Source: Gammaproteobacteria bacterium | GTDB lineage: Bacteria; Pseudomonadota; Gammaproteobacteria; GCA-001735895 | NCBI GenBank assembly: GCA_030066085.1 | Contig: JASJCI010000003.1 | Span: forward strand, 1-44,304 | Length of the DNA: 44,304 bases | Direction: 5' to 3' | In this document: piece by piece, positions 16,509 through 25,568 of the stretch | Position numbering within the stretch: position 1 is the stretch's first letter | How the letters are laid out: each line of letters opens with the position of its first letter | Notes under the pieces: model-generated | The model's input: only the letters and a program-made list of their open reading frames with translations | Told to the model about the DNA's origin: nothing | Databases searched by the model: none | Translations under genes and position numbers: made by a program

Positions 16509-17987
16509 CTATTCGGGGCGCATGTGCGGGAACAGGATGACGTCGCGGATACTCGGCGAATCGGTCAGCAGCATGACCAGGCGGTCGATACCGACACCCT
16601 CGCCCGCCGCCGGCGGCATACCGTATTCGAGCGCGCGGATATAATCCGCGTCGTAAAACATGGCTTCCTCGTCGCCGGCTTCCTTTTCCTCGACCTGCTG
16701 GCGGAAGCGCTCGGCCTGCTCTTCCGGGTCGTTGAGCTCGGAAAAGCCGTTGGCAAGTTCCTGTCCCGCCATGAAGAACTCGAAACGGTCGGTCACGAAC
16801 GGGTTGTCGTCGTTACATCGTGACAGCGGCGACACCTCGGTCGGATAGGCGGTGATGAAGGTCGGCTGCTCGAGCCGGTCCTCGGCAGTCTTCTCAAAAA
16901 TCTCGATCTGCAGCTTGCCGGCGCCCCAGCCCGGTTCGGGCTCGATACCGAGCGCTTTCGCCGCGTCGCGGCAATAGTCGACGTCCTCGAGACGCGCCGG
17001 GTCCAGCTCCGGGTTGTATTTCAGAATGGCCTCGGCCACCGTCATGCGCACGAACGGCTGCGACAGGTCGTATTCCCGGCCCTGGTAGCTGATGGTTTGC
17101 GTGCCCAGCACGGAATCCACCAGCTTGCGCAACATGTCCTCGGTCAGGTCGATGAAATCCTCGTAATCGGCATAGGCCTGGTAGAACTCGAGCATCGTGA
17201 ATTCCGGGTTGTGCCGGGTCGACAGGCCCTCGTTGCGGAAATTGCGATTGATTTCGAAGACCTGCTCGATGCCGCCAACCACCAGCCGCTTGAGATACAG
17301 CTCGGGCGCCACGCGCAGGTAAAGTTCCATGTCCAGCGCATTGTGATGGGTGATAAAAGGCCGCGCGGTGGCACCGCCCGGAATCACCTGCATCATCGGC
17401 GTTTCGACCTCGGTGAAGCCGACGCCGATCATGTATTCGCGAATGAACTGCACCGTACGACTGCGAATCGAGAACACACGACGCGACTCTTCGTTCATGA
17501 TCAGGTCCACGTAACGCTGGCGGTACTTCTGCTCCTGGTCGGTCAGGCCGTGAAACTTTTCCGGCAATGGTCGCAGCGACTTGGTCAGCAGCTGGAGACG
17601 CTCTGCCTTGATGCTGAGTTCGCCGCGATTGGTCTTGAACACTTCTCCCGTCACGCCGTAGATATCACCGATATCGGCGTGTTTGAAAGCTTCGAAGGTC
17701 TCTTCGCCTAATGCATCGAGCCGGGCGAATACCTGGATGCGCCCGCTCATGTCCTGCAGGTCGGCAAAAATCACCTTGCCACCGTCGCGCTTGAGCATCA
17801 TGCGGCCGGCCATTTGCACCTGCGCGCCCTTGTCGGCCAGCGTCTCCTTGTCGAGTTCGCCGAACTCTGTACGGATGTCACCGGCCAGATCCTGGCGATC
17901 GAAGCCGTTGGGATAAGCCTGGCCCGTGGCACGCAACGCGGCCAGCTTTTCGCGCCGCTGTTCTATGTAGCGATTTTCATCGTCCAT
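16509..17987 (-). CDS. lysS: Lysyl-tRNA synthetase, class II
   Basis: The 492-residue product is close to E. coli LysS (505). The N-terminal OB-fold anticodon domain (about 55-150) includes [20 protein letters not shown]. The class II catalytic core has motif 1 around [20 protein letters not shown], motif 2 [20 protein letters not shown] and motif 3 [20 protein letters not shown]. It charges tRNA-Lys with lysine. The start lies 17 bases after the prfB stop, the classical prfB-lysS operon. A small GC hairpin (16474-16493) lies downstream but has no T-run. Confidence 0.97.
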   Translation of the reverse strand: MDDENRYIEQRREKLAALRATGQAYPNGFDRQDLAGDIRTEFGELDKETLADKGAQVQMAGRMMLKRDGGKVIFADLQDMSGRIQVFARLDALGEETFEAFKHADIGDIYGVTGEVFKTNRGELSIKAERLQLLTKSLRPLPEKFHGLTDQEQKYRQRYVDLIMNEESRRVFSIRSRTVQFIREYMIGVGFTEVETPMMQVIPGGATARPFITHHNALDMELYLRVAPELYLKRLVVGGIEQVFEINRNFRNEGLSTRHNPEFTMLEFYQAYADYEDFIDLTEDMLRKLVDSVLGTQTISYQGREYDLSQPFVRMTVAEAILKYNPELDPARLEDVDYCRDAAKALGIEPEPGWGAGKLQIEIFEKTAEDRLEQPTFITAYPTEVSPLSRCNDDNPFVTDRFEFFMAGQELANGFSELNDPEEQAERFRQQVEEKEAGDEEAMFYDADYIRALEYGMPPAAGEGVGIDRLVMLLTDSPSIRDVILFPHMRPE

Positions 17988-18004
17988 CTGGATTCTCGTG
18001 TTGT

Positions 18005-19109
18005 TCAGGCGCCGCTCTTGAGGCTGGCTTCGATGAATGGATCCAGTGCCCCGTCGAGCACCGCCTGGGTATTGCCCGTCTCGTGCCCGGTGCGCAAATC
18101 CTTGATCCGCGACTGGTCGAGCACGTAGGAGCGGATCTGGCTGCCCCAGCCAATGTCGGATTTCAGGTCCTCGATACTCTGCGCCTCGGCATTACGCATC
18201 TGGATTTCCAGCTCGTACAGCTTGGCCTTGAGCTGCTTCATCGCGGTGGCCTTGTTCTTGTGCTGCGAACGATCGTTCTGACACTGCACCACCACGTTGG
18301 TCGGCAGGTGCGTGATACGCACCGCCGATTCGGTGCGGTTGACGTGCTGCCCGCCCGCGCCGCTGGCCCGGTAGACGTCGATGCGCAGGTCGGAAGGATC
18401 GATCTCGATATCGATATCATCGTCTACCTCGGGTGACACGAAGGCCGAGGCAAAGGACGTGTGCCGACGGTTGCCAGAGTCGAACGGTGACTTGCGCACC
18501 AGTCGATGCACCCCGCTCTCGGTGCGCAGCCAGCCGAAGGCATAGGGACCCTCGAAACGCACCGTGGCGCTCTTGATGCCGGCGACATCACCGGGCGACG
18601 CCTCGATAAGCTCGGTCTTGAAGCCGCGCGCCTCGCCCCAGCGCAGGTACATGCGCAGCAGCATTTCGGCCCAGTCCTGCGCCTCGGTACCGCCGGCGCC
18701 GGCCTGGATATCGAGATAGGCGTTGTGTTCGTCCATGTCGCCGGAGAACATGCGCCGGAACTCCAGTTCGGCCACCCGCTTCTCGATGCCGGCGAGGTCG
18801 GATTCGACCTCGGCAACGGTCGCCTCGTCATCCTCGGCCGCCGCCAGCTCGAGCAGCTCGGCCGCTTCCTCGAGGCTTTGTTGACTGTCGTCGAGGCCGA
18901 TGACAACCGTTTCGAGCGCTACCTTGTCCTTACCCAGCTGCTGGGCTTTTTCGGGTTCGGACCAGACGTCGGGGTTTTCCAGCTCGAGCATGACTTCTTC
19001 CAGTTTTTCTCGTTTCTGGTCGTAGTCAAAGATACCTCCGCAGCGCCTCGACCCTCGTCTTGAGGTCGTCGATTTGCTGAAAAATCGGATTTGTTTCCAA
19101 TGTAGCCAT
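18005..19109 (-). CDS. prfB: Peptide chain release factor 2, programmed +1 frameshift
   Basis: Translation starts at the ATG at 19109 and reads 27 codons to an in-frame TGA at 19028-19026. A +1 slip there continues in the frame running to 18005, giving about 367 residues (E. coli RF2 is 365). RF2 motifs are complete: the tripeptide anticodon SPF in [12 protein letters not shown], and the catalytic GGQ in [16 protein letters not shown]2 ends translation at UGA and UAA, and the frameshift makes its own level self-regulating. HTSFASAF carries Ala just after the SF in the region of E. coli residue 246, the activity-modulating position. lysS follows in the same operon. The interrupted frame is not a pseudogene. 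Confidence 0.96.
19026..19039 (-). promoter_or_regulatory. RF2 programmed frameshift site
   Basis: On the minus strand the sequence reads GGAGG-TAT-CTT-TGA-C. The internal Shine-Dalgarno-like GGAGG lies three bases before the CTT slippery codon, and the stop is TGA followed by C. It matches the universal RF2 recoding site (AGGGGGTATCTTTGAC in E. coli). Confidence 0.96.
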
Positions 19110-19141
19110 CCCCACTTGAAAAAACGCGCATTCTACCCGAT

Positions 19142-19162
19142 CTAGTGAGCCTTTATCACTAG
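19142..19162. promoter_or_regulatory. Inverted repeat between divergent prfB and coiled-coil gene
   Basis: CTAGTGA and TCACTAG form a perfect 7-base dyad around a 7-base spacer. It lies 33 bases upstream of the prfB start and 71 bases upstream of the divergent gene at 19233. A -10-like TAGAAT is at 19194-19199 for the plus-strand gene. The dyad could be an operator, but the sequence does not name the protein. Confidence 0.4.
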
Positions 19163-19232
19163 TCACGGCCTATTTTTCCGGGCCTTCATCGGCTAGAATA
19201 ACGCGCCAAATTTTCAACCCCCGAGGTAAGCA

Positions 19233-19958
19233 GTGTCACAAGACGTTGAGATTCAGCTGCAGGTCTGGAAGGACCTCGCGATCAGCAAACAAATCCTGAT
19301 GGGCGCGGCCACCGACGCGCTCGGCCTGGACGCGGAGTGTTCCACCGAGGAGCTCAAGTCGGCACTCGATTCCGCGATCAAACGGGCCCGCGACGCCGAT
19401 ATCAACATCCAGGAGACGCGCGCGCAGGCGGATGCGCAGGTAGCCGATTTCAGCCAGAGAGCGGAAACCGCCGAGGCTGCGCGGGCCGAAGCCGAATCCC
19501 GCATCGAGGCCGCCGAACAGGCGCGCGAACAGGCGGAACGGCAGCTGGCCAACGGCAAGGCCGAAAACGCGGAAGCGCTCAAACGCGCTCGCGCCGAGGT
19601 CAACGACAAGCAGAACCGGCTGAAGGCGATTTCCAAGGCACTCGCGGATACCCCCGAGAACGTCGTGCGCAAGCTCAAAACGCTGAAGAAGCAGAAGATG
19701 GACGAGGCCAAGCTGCGCGGCCAGGCCGAGAGCAAGCTGCAGTCCATGCGCAAGGAAAACAGCAAGCTGGAGGCCGAAATCGAGTCGCAAAAACAGCAGC
19801 TCGCATCCGCCGCCACCCTGCTGGAGCAGATGAAGGCACTGCACGAGGCCTGCCAGCAGGCGGTGGCACGCATCGATACGAAAGACGATCCTGTCACGCT
19901 ACCCGAGGTCGATCTCGAGGCGCTCGAAGCCCTGCAGCAGGCGCTGGCCGACGACTAG
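19233..19958 (+). CDS. Coiled-coil protein of unknown function
   Basis: The start is a GTG at 19233 with GAGGT nine bases upstream, giving 241 residues. Residues 1-50 are a mixed region (QLQVWKDLAISKQILMGAA). From about 50 to 215 the sequence is a nearly continuous, Ala/Glu/Arg/Lys-rich coiled coil (for example EQAREQAERQLANGKAENAE). A short acidic tail follows (VDLEALEALQQALADD). There is no signal peptide, membrane segment or catalytic motif. I do not recognise the family. It stands alone, divergent from prfB and convergent with the PAS kinase, with 19 bases between the stop codons. A structural or scaffolding role is possible, but that is a guess from composition only. Confidence 0.8.
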   Translation: MSQDVEIQLQVWKDLAISKQILMGAATDALGLDAECSTEELKSALDSAIKRARDADINIQETRAQADAQVADFSQRAETAEAARAEAESRIEAAEQAREQAERQLANGKAENAEALKRARAEVNDKQNRLKAISKALADTPENVVRKLKTLKKQKMDEAKLRGQAESKLQSMRKENSKLEAEIESQKQQLASAATLLEQMKALHEACQQAVARIDTKDDPVTLPEVDLEALEALQQALADD

Positions 19959-19977
19959 TGTTTTAAACCCCCGGGGT

Positions 19978-22900
19978 TCAGCCCGTCGGCAGTTCGACGT
20001 GAATGCTGCTACCCACGTCGCTGTTATTTTCCGCCCAGATCCTGCCGTGGTGCAGTTCCACGATCTCGCGACAGATTGCCAGCCCGAGGCCTGTCCCGCC
20101 GGGTATCTCCCGGCTGCGACTGCTCTGGTGGAATTTTTCGAACACGCGATCGAGTTCATCCTCCGGAATCCCGATACCCTGGTCCGCAACCGACAGCTGG
20201 AAATTGCCGTCGTCACGCCGCAGCAGCATACGAATTTCCCCACCCTCGGGACTGTACTTGACCGCGTTGGCCAGGATGTTGGTCACAACCTGCATGACGC
20301 GGTGACGATCGCAAACGCAGCGGGCGCCTGAAAACCCGGTTTCAAGCACGCAACGCAGGTTTTTATCCTGCAACCTCAGCTGCTGTTCGTCGATACAGGC
20401 CTGCAGCAGCTCTACCAGGTTGACCGGGCCCGGCGCCATGCTCATCTTGCCGGCCTCGAGCTTGGACAGGTCCAGCAGGTCGTTCAGCAGGTACAGCAGC
20501 CGGGTACCGCTGAGCTGAATGTTCTCGAGGTACTGGCGCATCTTGTCCGGCGCGATCTTGTCGATACGCTTCAGCCCCAGCTCGGCAAAGCTGAGGATGC
20601 CGTGCATCGGCGTGCGCAGCTCGTGGCTCATGGATGCGAGAAAATCGGACTTGGCGGCATTGGCCGATTCCGCCTGCTCGCGCGCGCTTTCCAGCTCGGT
20701 AACGTCGACGTGAATACCGACCCGGCTGCCGTCCGCCTGCAGGCGCGAAGCCACGCGGATCGAGCGGCCGTCAGCCATTTTTTCGGTGTATTCCACGCTG
20801 TCTGACATGGCGAGCCTCATGCGCTGCGCTTTCCATCCCTCCGGGTCATCGAGTGCGCCCTGGTAAACCCCGCGCTCCACGCCATAGTCGATAAAACGCT
20901 GCAACGGTATACCTTCGTTGATGAAAAACTGCTGCTCCGGGTAGAGGTCGAAAAACTTGCGGTTGAAACGCTCGATCGTGCCCGCGGCATTGACCACCAG
21001 GAAACCGCCGGGTACGTTTTCGATCGCGGCCTCGAGCATCGTCTCGCTGGCGGCCTTCTGTAGCTCGGTTTCGAGCCGGTCGGTGATATCCTGCAGCGTG
21101 CCGATCTGCTCCACGATGCGGCCATCGCGCCATGCGGAGGCCTGCAGACGCTCGACCACGTAGCGCACCTCGCCGTCAGGACGCAGGATGCGATACTCGA
21201 TCTCCAGCACCTTCGGGTGCACATTGGTGAGCTCATAAGCTTGCAGCAGGCGATCCAGGTCATCGGCGTGCACCAGCTCGCCGAAGTCCGACTCGCGAAA
21301 CTGCTGCATTTCGGCGAAGGTGCGGCCGTAAATATTGAGGTACTGCTGCGAACAGGAAACGAGCTCGCCCGCATCAACGTCCCAGGTAAAGCTGCCGATC
21401 TTGGCCAGGGCCTGGGCCTCCTCCAGCTCGAATTCGATGCGTTTGGAGCGCGTGATGTCCTGCAAGGTGCCCAGCTGCTCCACCACCCTGCCATCGCGCC
21501 GTATCGATGCATCGCGGCGTTCGATCACGTGACGGATCTCGCCATCCGGCAACAGCAGGCGATAGCTGATCTCCCGTTGTCCGCCTGCCTGGCCGGAAGT
21601 ATCGAACGCGCCCATCACCCGCTCGCGGTCCTCGGGATGGACTTCGTTCAGCAGCTCGGCCTCATCGAGGGACAGCAGGTGTTCGGCCGAGCGGCCGTGG
21701 ATCCTGGCGAACTCGGGCGAACAGAAGACGAGGCGACCGCTTTCGACATCGCGGCGGAAGCTGCCGATCTCGGCCACACGCTGTGCCTGTGCGAGTTCCG
21801 CCTCGATCCTGCGGGACTCGGTGACGTCCTGCACGGTACCGAACTGCTCGATTACCCTGCCCTCGCGCATCTCGATGGCAACGCCGCGTTCGACGATATT
21901 CCGGATTTCACCGTCGGCTCGACGAATGCGGCATTCGAGATAATACTCCTCGCCAGTGCGGTCGAATTTCTCGTATATCGCATTGACCCGATCACGATCT
22001 TCTTCCAGCGTCAGGTCGTCGAGATCGTCACCCGTCAGGCTCGTCATCTGCTTGCGCGAATAGCCGAAGATACGTGCCATCTGGTCCGACACGGAGATAT
22101 AGCGCCCGTTTTCGACGTCCCAGCGAAAACTGCCGATGCTGGCGATGCGCTGGGCCTGTTCGAGTTCGGCCTCGGTCAGGCGCGACGCGGTCACGTCCTG
22201 CACGGTACCCAGCTGCTCGACCACCCTGCCGGCACGCATCGTCGTCGCAATGCCGCGTTCGACGATGGTGCGAACCTGCCCGTCGGGACGTCGAATCCGG
22301 CGTTCGAGCTCGAAGGCCTCGCCGCTTCGATTGAAATTGTCATAATGCCGATTGACCCGCTTGCGGTCTTCCGGCAGCGTAAGCCGCTCGAAGTCATCGG
22401 CGCTGAAAGCCAGCGCCTGCTCGCGCGTCAGGCCGAATATCTTCGCCATCTGCGGCGAGCAGGAAATCATGCGTTGTTCCGCCACGTTCCAGCGAAAGCT
22501 GCCGGTTTCGGCCACGCGCTGCGCTTCCTCCAGCTCGGCTTCAATGCGGCGGGAATCGGTCACGTCCTGCACGGTGCCGAAGTGCTCGATCACCTTGCCG
22601 TCCAGCATGACGGTCGCGACACCGCGTTCGACTATGTTGCGGATCTCGCCGTCGTTGGCACGGCGGATTCGACATTCGAATGCGAATTCTTCGCCGCTGC
22701 GATAAAAATCATCGAACACGGCCCCGACGCGTTCGGCGTCCTCTTCCAGCGGAAGACTTTCGAAGTCGGCGCTCCCCATCGTCATCATCTGGTCTTTCGA
22801 ATAGCCGAAAATGCGCGCGAGTTCGTCGGAAAAGGTGATGTAGCGGTCCTGTTCGACGTCCCAGCGAAAACTGCCGACGTTGGCGATACGCTGGGCCTGT

Positions 22901-24300
22901 TCGAGTTCGGCCTCTGCGCGCCGCGTTTCGGTAACGTCCTGCAGCGAGCCGAACTGCTCGATTACTTCCCCGTCACGCACGATCGACGCCACGCCGCTTT
23001 CGACCACGTTACGGATTTCACCGCCGGGGCGGACGACCCGGAACTCCACCCGGTACGAATCGCCGGACTGGTCTGCCTGCTGGTAAGCCTCGTTGACGCG
23101 ATCGAGGTCATGCGGATGAATCCAGAGCGCCTGCTCGCCGCTACCGTAACGCACGACTTCGTCGTAAGGTCTGCCGATTATCTGCGCGAGTTCGGGCGAA
23201 CAGGAAATAATCCTGCCCTCGGGCACGCTCCAGCGATAGCTGCCCACCATCGCCATCCGTTGCGCGTTTTCGAATTCTTCCTCGACGTGCTTGCTTTCGG
23301 TGATGTCGATTCGCAGGCCGACTACCCCGCCGCTCGGCAGTCTTTGATCGATGATCCGGATCCAGGTGCCGTTGGCCAGTTGCTGATCGAACGGCGCTTG
23401 CGGATTGCGGTGTTGTTCGAGGCGGTGCTCGATGAACGCGCTCCTGTCCGCTTCGCTGTCGAATTCCAGCGTATCCGCGTAGGCGCGGCAAATCGTCTCG
23501 AATGCCACTCCCGGTTCGAACAGCCCGGCAACCTCCGGGTAAAGCTCTCTATAGCGCGCGTTGCAGGTCACCAGCCGGTCGTCGGTATCGAACAGCACGA
23601 AGCCGGAGTGGAGCGAGGTCATCGCGGTATAGATCGGTTCCTGGCCGAAAGGCTGCAGCCGATCTTCGTCGGGCTGATCCGTTATATCCACCGCCAGTCC
23701 GCGATAACCGAGGAACCCGCCCTTGTTATCGAAGAAAGGTTTGCCGCTGGTGCGGAGGATACGTTCACCGCGCGGCGTACGCGCGCGATACCTGAAATTC
23801 TCGAAAACCTCGTGGCGCTCGAGACACTGCAGATGTCGCTCCCAGGCCTCGCTTTCCACTGGATCGTCGCCGTCCAGGCGAATCTCGGTACGCCGCTTGC
23901 CGAGCATCGAATCCGGATCGATGCCGGTAGCCTCAAACAGGTGCGAAGAGAGAAAGACGAAGCGGTGCTCGACATCCGTTTCCCAGAACCAGTTATCCGC
24001 CGAGCGGGTGTATTCGTTGAACCGGGTTTCGGTAGCCTCCAGTTCTTGCGTACGTCGCTCGAACTCGACCTGCAGCCTGCGCCTTTGCCGATGCAGGTTC
24101 CTGTCGAGCAAAAAGGCGACGAACCAGGTTGCAGCGCTGCCGAGCAGGAACGGAATCGAAAGGCTCAGCGCGGTTACGTTGGCAAATCCAAAATTGAGCC
24201 CCTGGACCATTACCGCGACGATTGCCAGGCCGACACCACCAATGGCGGCAACGGCCAGGACCGGGAATCGAGACGACCGGGTGTTCGATATTTGCGACAT
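19978..24300 (-). CDS. Giant multi-PAS sensor histidine kinase
   Basis: The product is 1440 residues from the ATG at 24300 (a TTG at 24327 would add nine). Two membrane segments (about 12-34 and 42-65) flank a very short periplasmic loop, so sensing is probably cytoplasmic. A PAS domain (about 95-210) is followed by a PAS with GFVLFDTDDRL (about 220-337). Six near-identical PAS/PAC units follow (343-1093), then one more PAS (about 1095-1210, GGFLVVNAAGTIERFN). HisKA has the phosphoacceptor H1226 in FLASMSHELRTPMHG. The ATPase has NILANAVKYS, DQGIGIP and GGTGLGLAI. There is no receiver or Hpt domain, and no response regulator gene adjoins. It ends a run of minus-strand genes starting with pepN. 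Repeated PAS units suggest redox, light or small-molecule input; no cofactor-binding Cys motif stands out. Confidence 0.95.
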   Translation of the reverse strand: MSQISNTRSSRFPVLAVAAIGGVGLAIVAVMVQGLNFGFANVTALSLSIPFLLGSAATWFVAFLLDRNLHRQRRRLQVEFERRTQELEATETRFNEYTRSADNWFWETDVEHRFVFLSSHLFEATGIDPDSMLGKRRTEIRLDGDDPVESEAWERHLQCLERHEVFENFRYRARTPRGERILRTSGKPFFDNKGGFLGYRGLAVDITDQPDEDRLQPFGQEPIYTAMTSLHSGFVLFDTDDRLVTCNARYRELYPEVAGLFEPGVAFETICRAYADTLEFDSEADRSAFIEHRLEQHRNPQAPFDQQLANGTWIRIIDQRLPSGGVVGLRIDITESKHVEEEFENAQRMAMVGSYRWSVPEGRIISCSPELAQIIGRPYDEVVRYGSGEQALWIHPHDLDRVNEAYQQADQSGDSYRVEFRVVRPGGEIRNVVESGVASIVRDGEVIEQFGSLQDVTETRRAEAELEQAQRIANVGSFRWDVEQDRYITFSDELARIFGYSKDQMMTMGSADFESLPLEEDAERVGAVFDDFYRSGEEFAFECRIRRANDGEIRNIVERGVATVMLDGKVIEHFGTVQDVTDSRRIEAELEEAQRVAETGSFRWNVAEQRMISCSPQMAKIFGLTREQALAFSADDFERLTLPEDRKRVNRHYDNFNRSGEAFELERRIRRPDGQVRTIVERGIATTMRAGRVVEQLGTVQDVTASRLTEAELEQAQRIASIGSFRWDVENGRYISVSDQMARIFGYSRKQMTSLTGDDLDDLTLEEDRDRVNAIYEKFDRTGEEYYLECRIRRADGEIRNIVERGVAIEMREGRVIEQFGTVQDVTESRRIEAELAQAQRVAEIGSFRRDVESGRLVFCSPEFARIHGRSAEHLLSLDEAELLNEVHPEDRERVMGAFDTSGQAGGQREISYRLLLPDGEIRHVIERRDASIRRDGRVVEQLGTLQDITRSKRIEFELEEAQALAKIGSFTWDVDAGELVSCSQQYLNIYGRTFAEMQQFRESDFGELVHADDLDRLLQAYELTNVHPKVLEIEYRILRPDGEVRYVVERLQASAWRDGRIVEQIGTLQDITDRLETELQKAASETMLEAAIENVPGGFLVVNAAGTIERFNRKFFDLYPEQQFFINEGIPLQRFIDYGVERGVYQGALDDPEGWKAQRMRLAMSDSVEYTEKMADGRSIRVASRLQADGSRVGIHVDVTELESAREQAESANAAKSDFLASMSHELRTPMHGILSFAELGLKRIDKIAPDKMRQYLENIQLSGTRLLYLLNDLLDLSKLEAGKMSMAPGPVNLVELLQACIDEQQLRLQDKNLRCVLETGFSGARCVCDRHRVMQVVTNILANAVKYSPEGGEIRMLLRRDDGNFQLSVADQGIGIPEDELDRVFEKFHQSSRSREIPGGTGLGLAICREIVELHHGRIWAENNSDVGSSIHVELPTG
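21025..23275 (-). repeat. Sixfold tandem repeat encoding PAS/PAC units
   Basis: Six consecutive units of about 125 codons (375 bp) begin with [R/V/I/L]A..GSF.WDV, pass through a G.IR.IVERGVA block and end with FGT[V/L]QD[V/I]T.SR..EAELE.AQR. Similarity is visible in the DNA too, for example the recurrent GTCCTGCACGGTACC near the unit junctions. They arose by internal duplication within the kinase gene. The copies have diverged, so the array is not brand new. Confidence 0.88.
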
Positions 24301-24346
24301 GGGCAGGCTACTTGTGCTACCCGGCAATTATAGCCGAGGGTATGGA

Positions 24347-25507
24347 CTATTGCGGCAGCAGCGGCGGCGCGTCCACCGATACGAAGGTCTCCGGAAAAAA
24401 GCCGTTGAAACGCGTCGCCGCCGAATTACTGTAGGCACCGGTCTGGCCAATCTCGATCCAGTCACCCTCCTCCGCGTCCACCGGCAGGTGAAACGGCTCC
24501 GGCAGTATGTCCAGGTTGTCGCAGGTCGGCCCGTAAATGGTGAAATCCTGGTATTCGTCGGCAAATTTACGCGCCGGGTTGACCAGGCGAGCGGGCAGTT
24601 TCATCTTGCCCAGCAGGGTTTCGGACAGGCTCTGGTAGATACCGTCGTTGATATACAGCTGGTTGTCCTTGCGCAGCTGTATCTGGGTCAGCAGCGAACA
24701 GCCCGACGCTACCAGCGCCCGTCCCGGTTCGCACATCAGGACGCAGTCGCGGCGCAGGCGCGACTGGTCGAAGGCGGCATAGATGGCATCGAAGTATGCC
24801 GCGAGCGGTGGCGGCTGGTCATCCTGGTACAGCGCGGGGAACCCGCCGCCGACGTCGAGATAGTGGACCGGCACGTCGGCCGCGTCGATGACATCCAGGG
24901 CGGTATTGACGCCGTCGACGAAAGCCTGCGGCGTGCGGCACTGGGACCCGACATGAAACGCGACACCGGTCTGGAAATCCGCATCATGCACCTTGCGCAG
25001 CAGTTCCGGCGCCGCTTCCGCGGATATACCGAACTTGTCGGACAGCTGGTACTGCGCATCGTGTACCGGTGTAACGATACGCACCAGCACCACCATGCCG
25101 TTACCGCCCCCGGTCTGATCGATGATCTTGTCCAGCTCTTTTTCATGGTCGATGACAAAATGGCCGACCTTGTACACCTCGTGCGCGGTCAGGATAGACG
25201 CGCGCGACTTGACCGGATGCATGAAGTAACAGTCGGCCTGCGGCAGGTGTTCGCGTACCAGCGCTATCTCGGCCAGCGAAGCGGTGTCGAAGTGACGAAT
25301 GCCGGCATCGTAAAGCGCCTTGAGCACCGTCAGGTGAGGATTACACTTAACCGCGTACATGACGCGTCCCGGAAAGGTATCGAGAAAATAACGCGCCTGG
25401 CGCTTGATTTCATCGGGTCGCAGGCAGTACACGGGATAACCCGGCTTCAGGTCCTCGATGACCTCCTCGACCGTTGCAAAAGAGCGAACCTGGCTGATGC
25501 TGCTCAT
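24347..25507 (-). CDS. PLP-dependent ornithine/lysine decarboxylase, fold III
   Basis: This 386-residue enzyme is of the alanine-racemase-fold decarboxylase family. The PLP lysine is K54 in YAVKCNP; H185 in FHVGSQ stacks on the cofactor; DVGGGFP (218-224) and E260 in CEPGRALV bind phosphate and the ring nitrogen. C329-D330 in YGPTCDNLD is the active-site Cys-Asp of ornithine decarboxylases, as against the CESGD pattern of diaminopimelate decarboxylase. It most likely makes putrescine (or cadaverine) from ornithine (or lysine). I use the ATG at 25507, though the preceding TTG is in frame. It is followed after 46 bases by the PAS kinase gene and lies downstream of the COG4255-like gene. Confidence 0.9.
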   Translation of the reverse strand: MSSISQVRSFATVEEVIEDLKPGYPVYCLRPDEIKRQARYFLDTFPGRVMYAVKCNPHLTVLKALYDAGIRHFDTASLAEIALVREHLPQADCYFMHPVKSRASILTAHEVYKVGHFVIDHEKELDKIIDQTGGGNGMVVLVRIVTPVHDAQYQLSDKFGISAEAAPELLRKVHDADFQTGVAFHVGSQCRTPQAFVDGVNTALDVIDAADVPVHYLDVGGGFPALYQDDQPPPLAAYFDAIYAAFDQSRLRRDCVLMCEPGRALVASGCSLLTQIQLRKDNQLYINDGIYQSLSETLLGKMKLPARLVNPARKFADEYQDFTIYGPTCDNLDILPEPFHLPVDAEEGDWIEIGQTGAYSNSAATRFNGFFPETFVSVDAPPLLPQ

Positions 25508-25568
25508 GCCCAATTCCCGTTACAAAAGGCGTATCTTCGCACAGTAATCACGGCTTGAATATGTTCGT

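Noticed and set aside
18005-19109. prfB as a frameshifted pseudogene
   Set aside because: The in-frame TGA is the programmed RF2 recoding site, with its Shine-Dalgarno element and CTT slip codon.
21217-24333. 1038-codon open frame on the plus strand opposite the PAS kinase
   Set aside because: It is antisense to a gene with unmistakable PAS, HisKA and ATPase motifs. Its translation has no recognisable domain. Long antisense frames are expected in GC-rich DNA with strong third-position bias.
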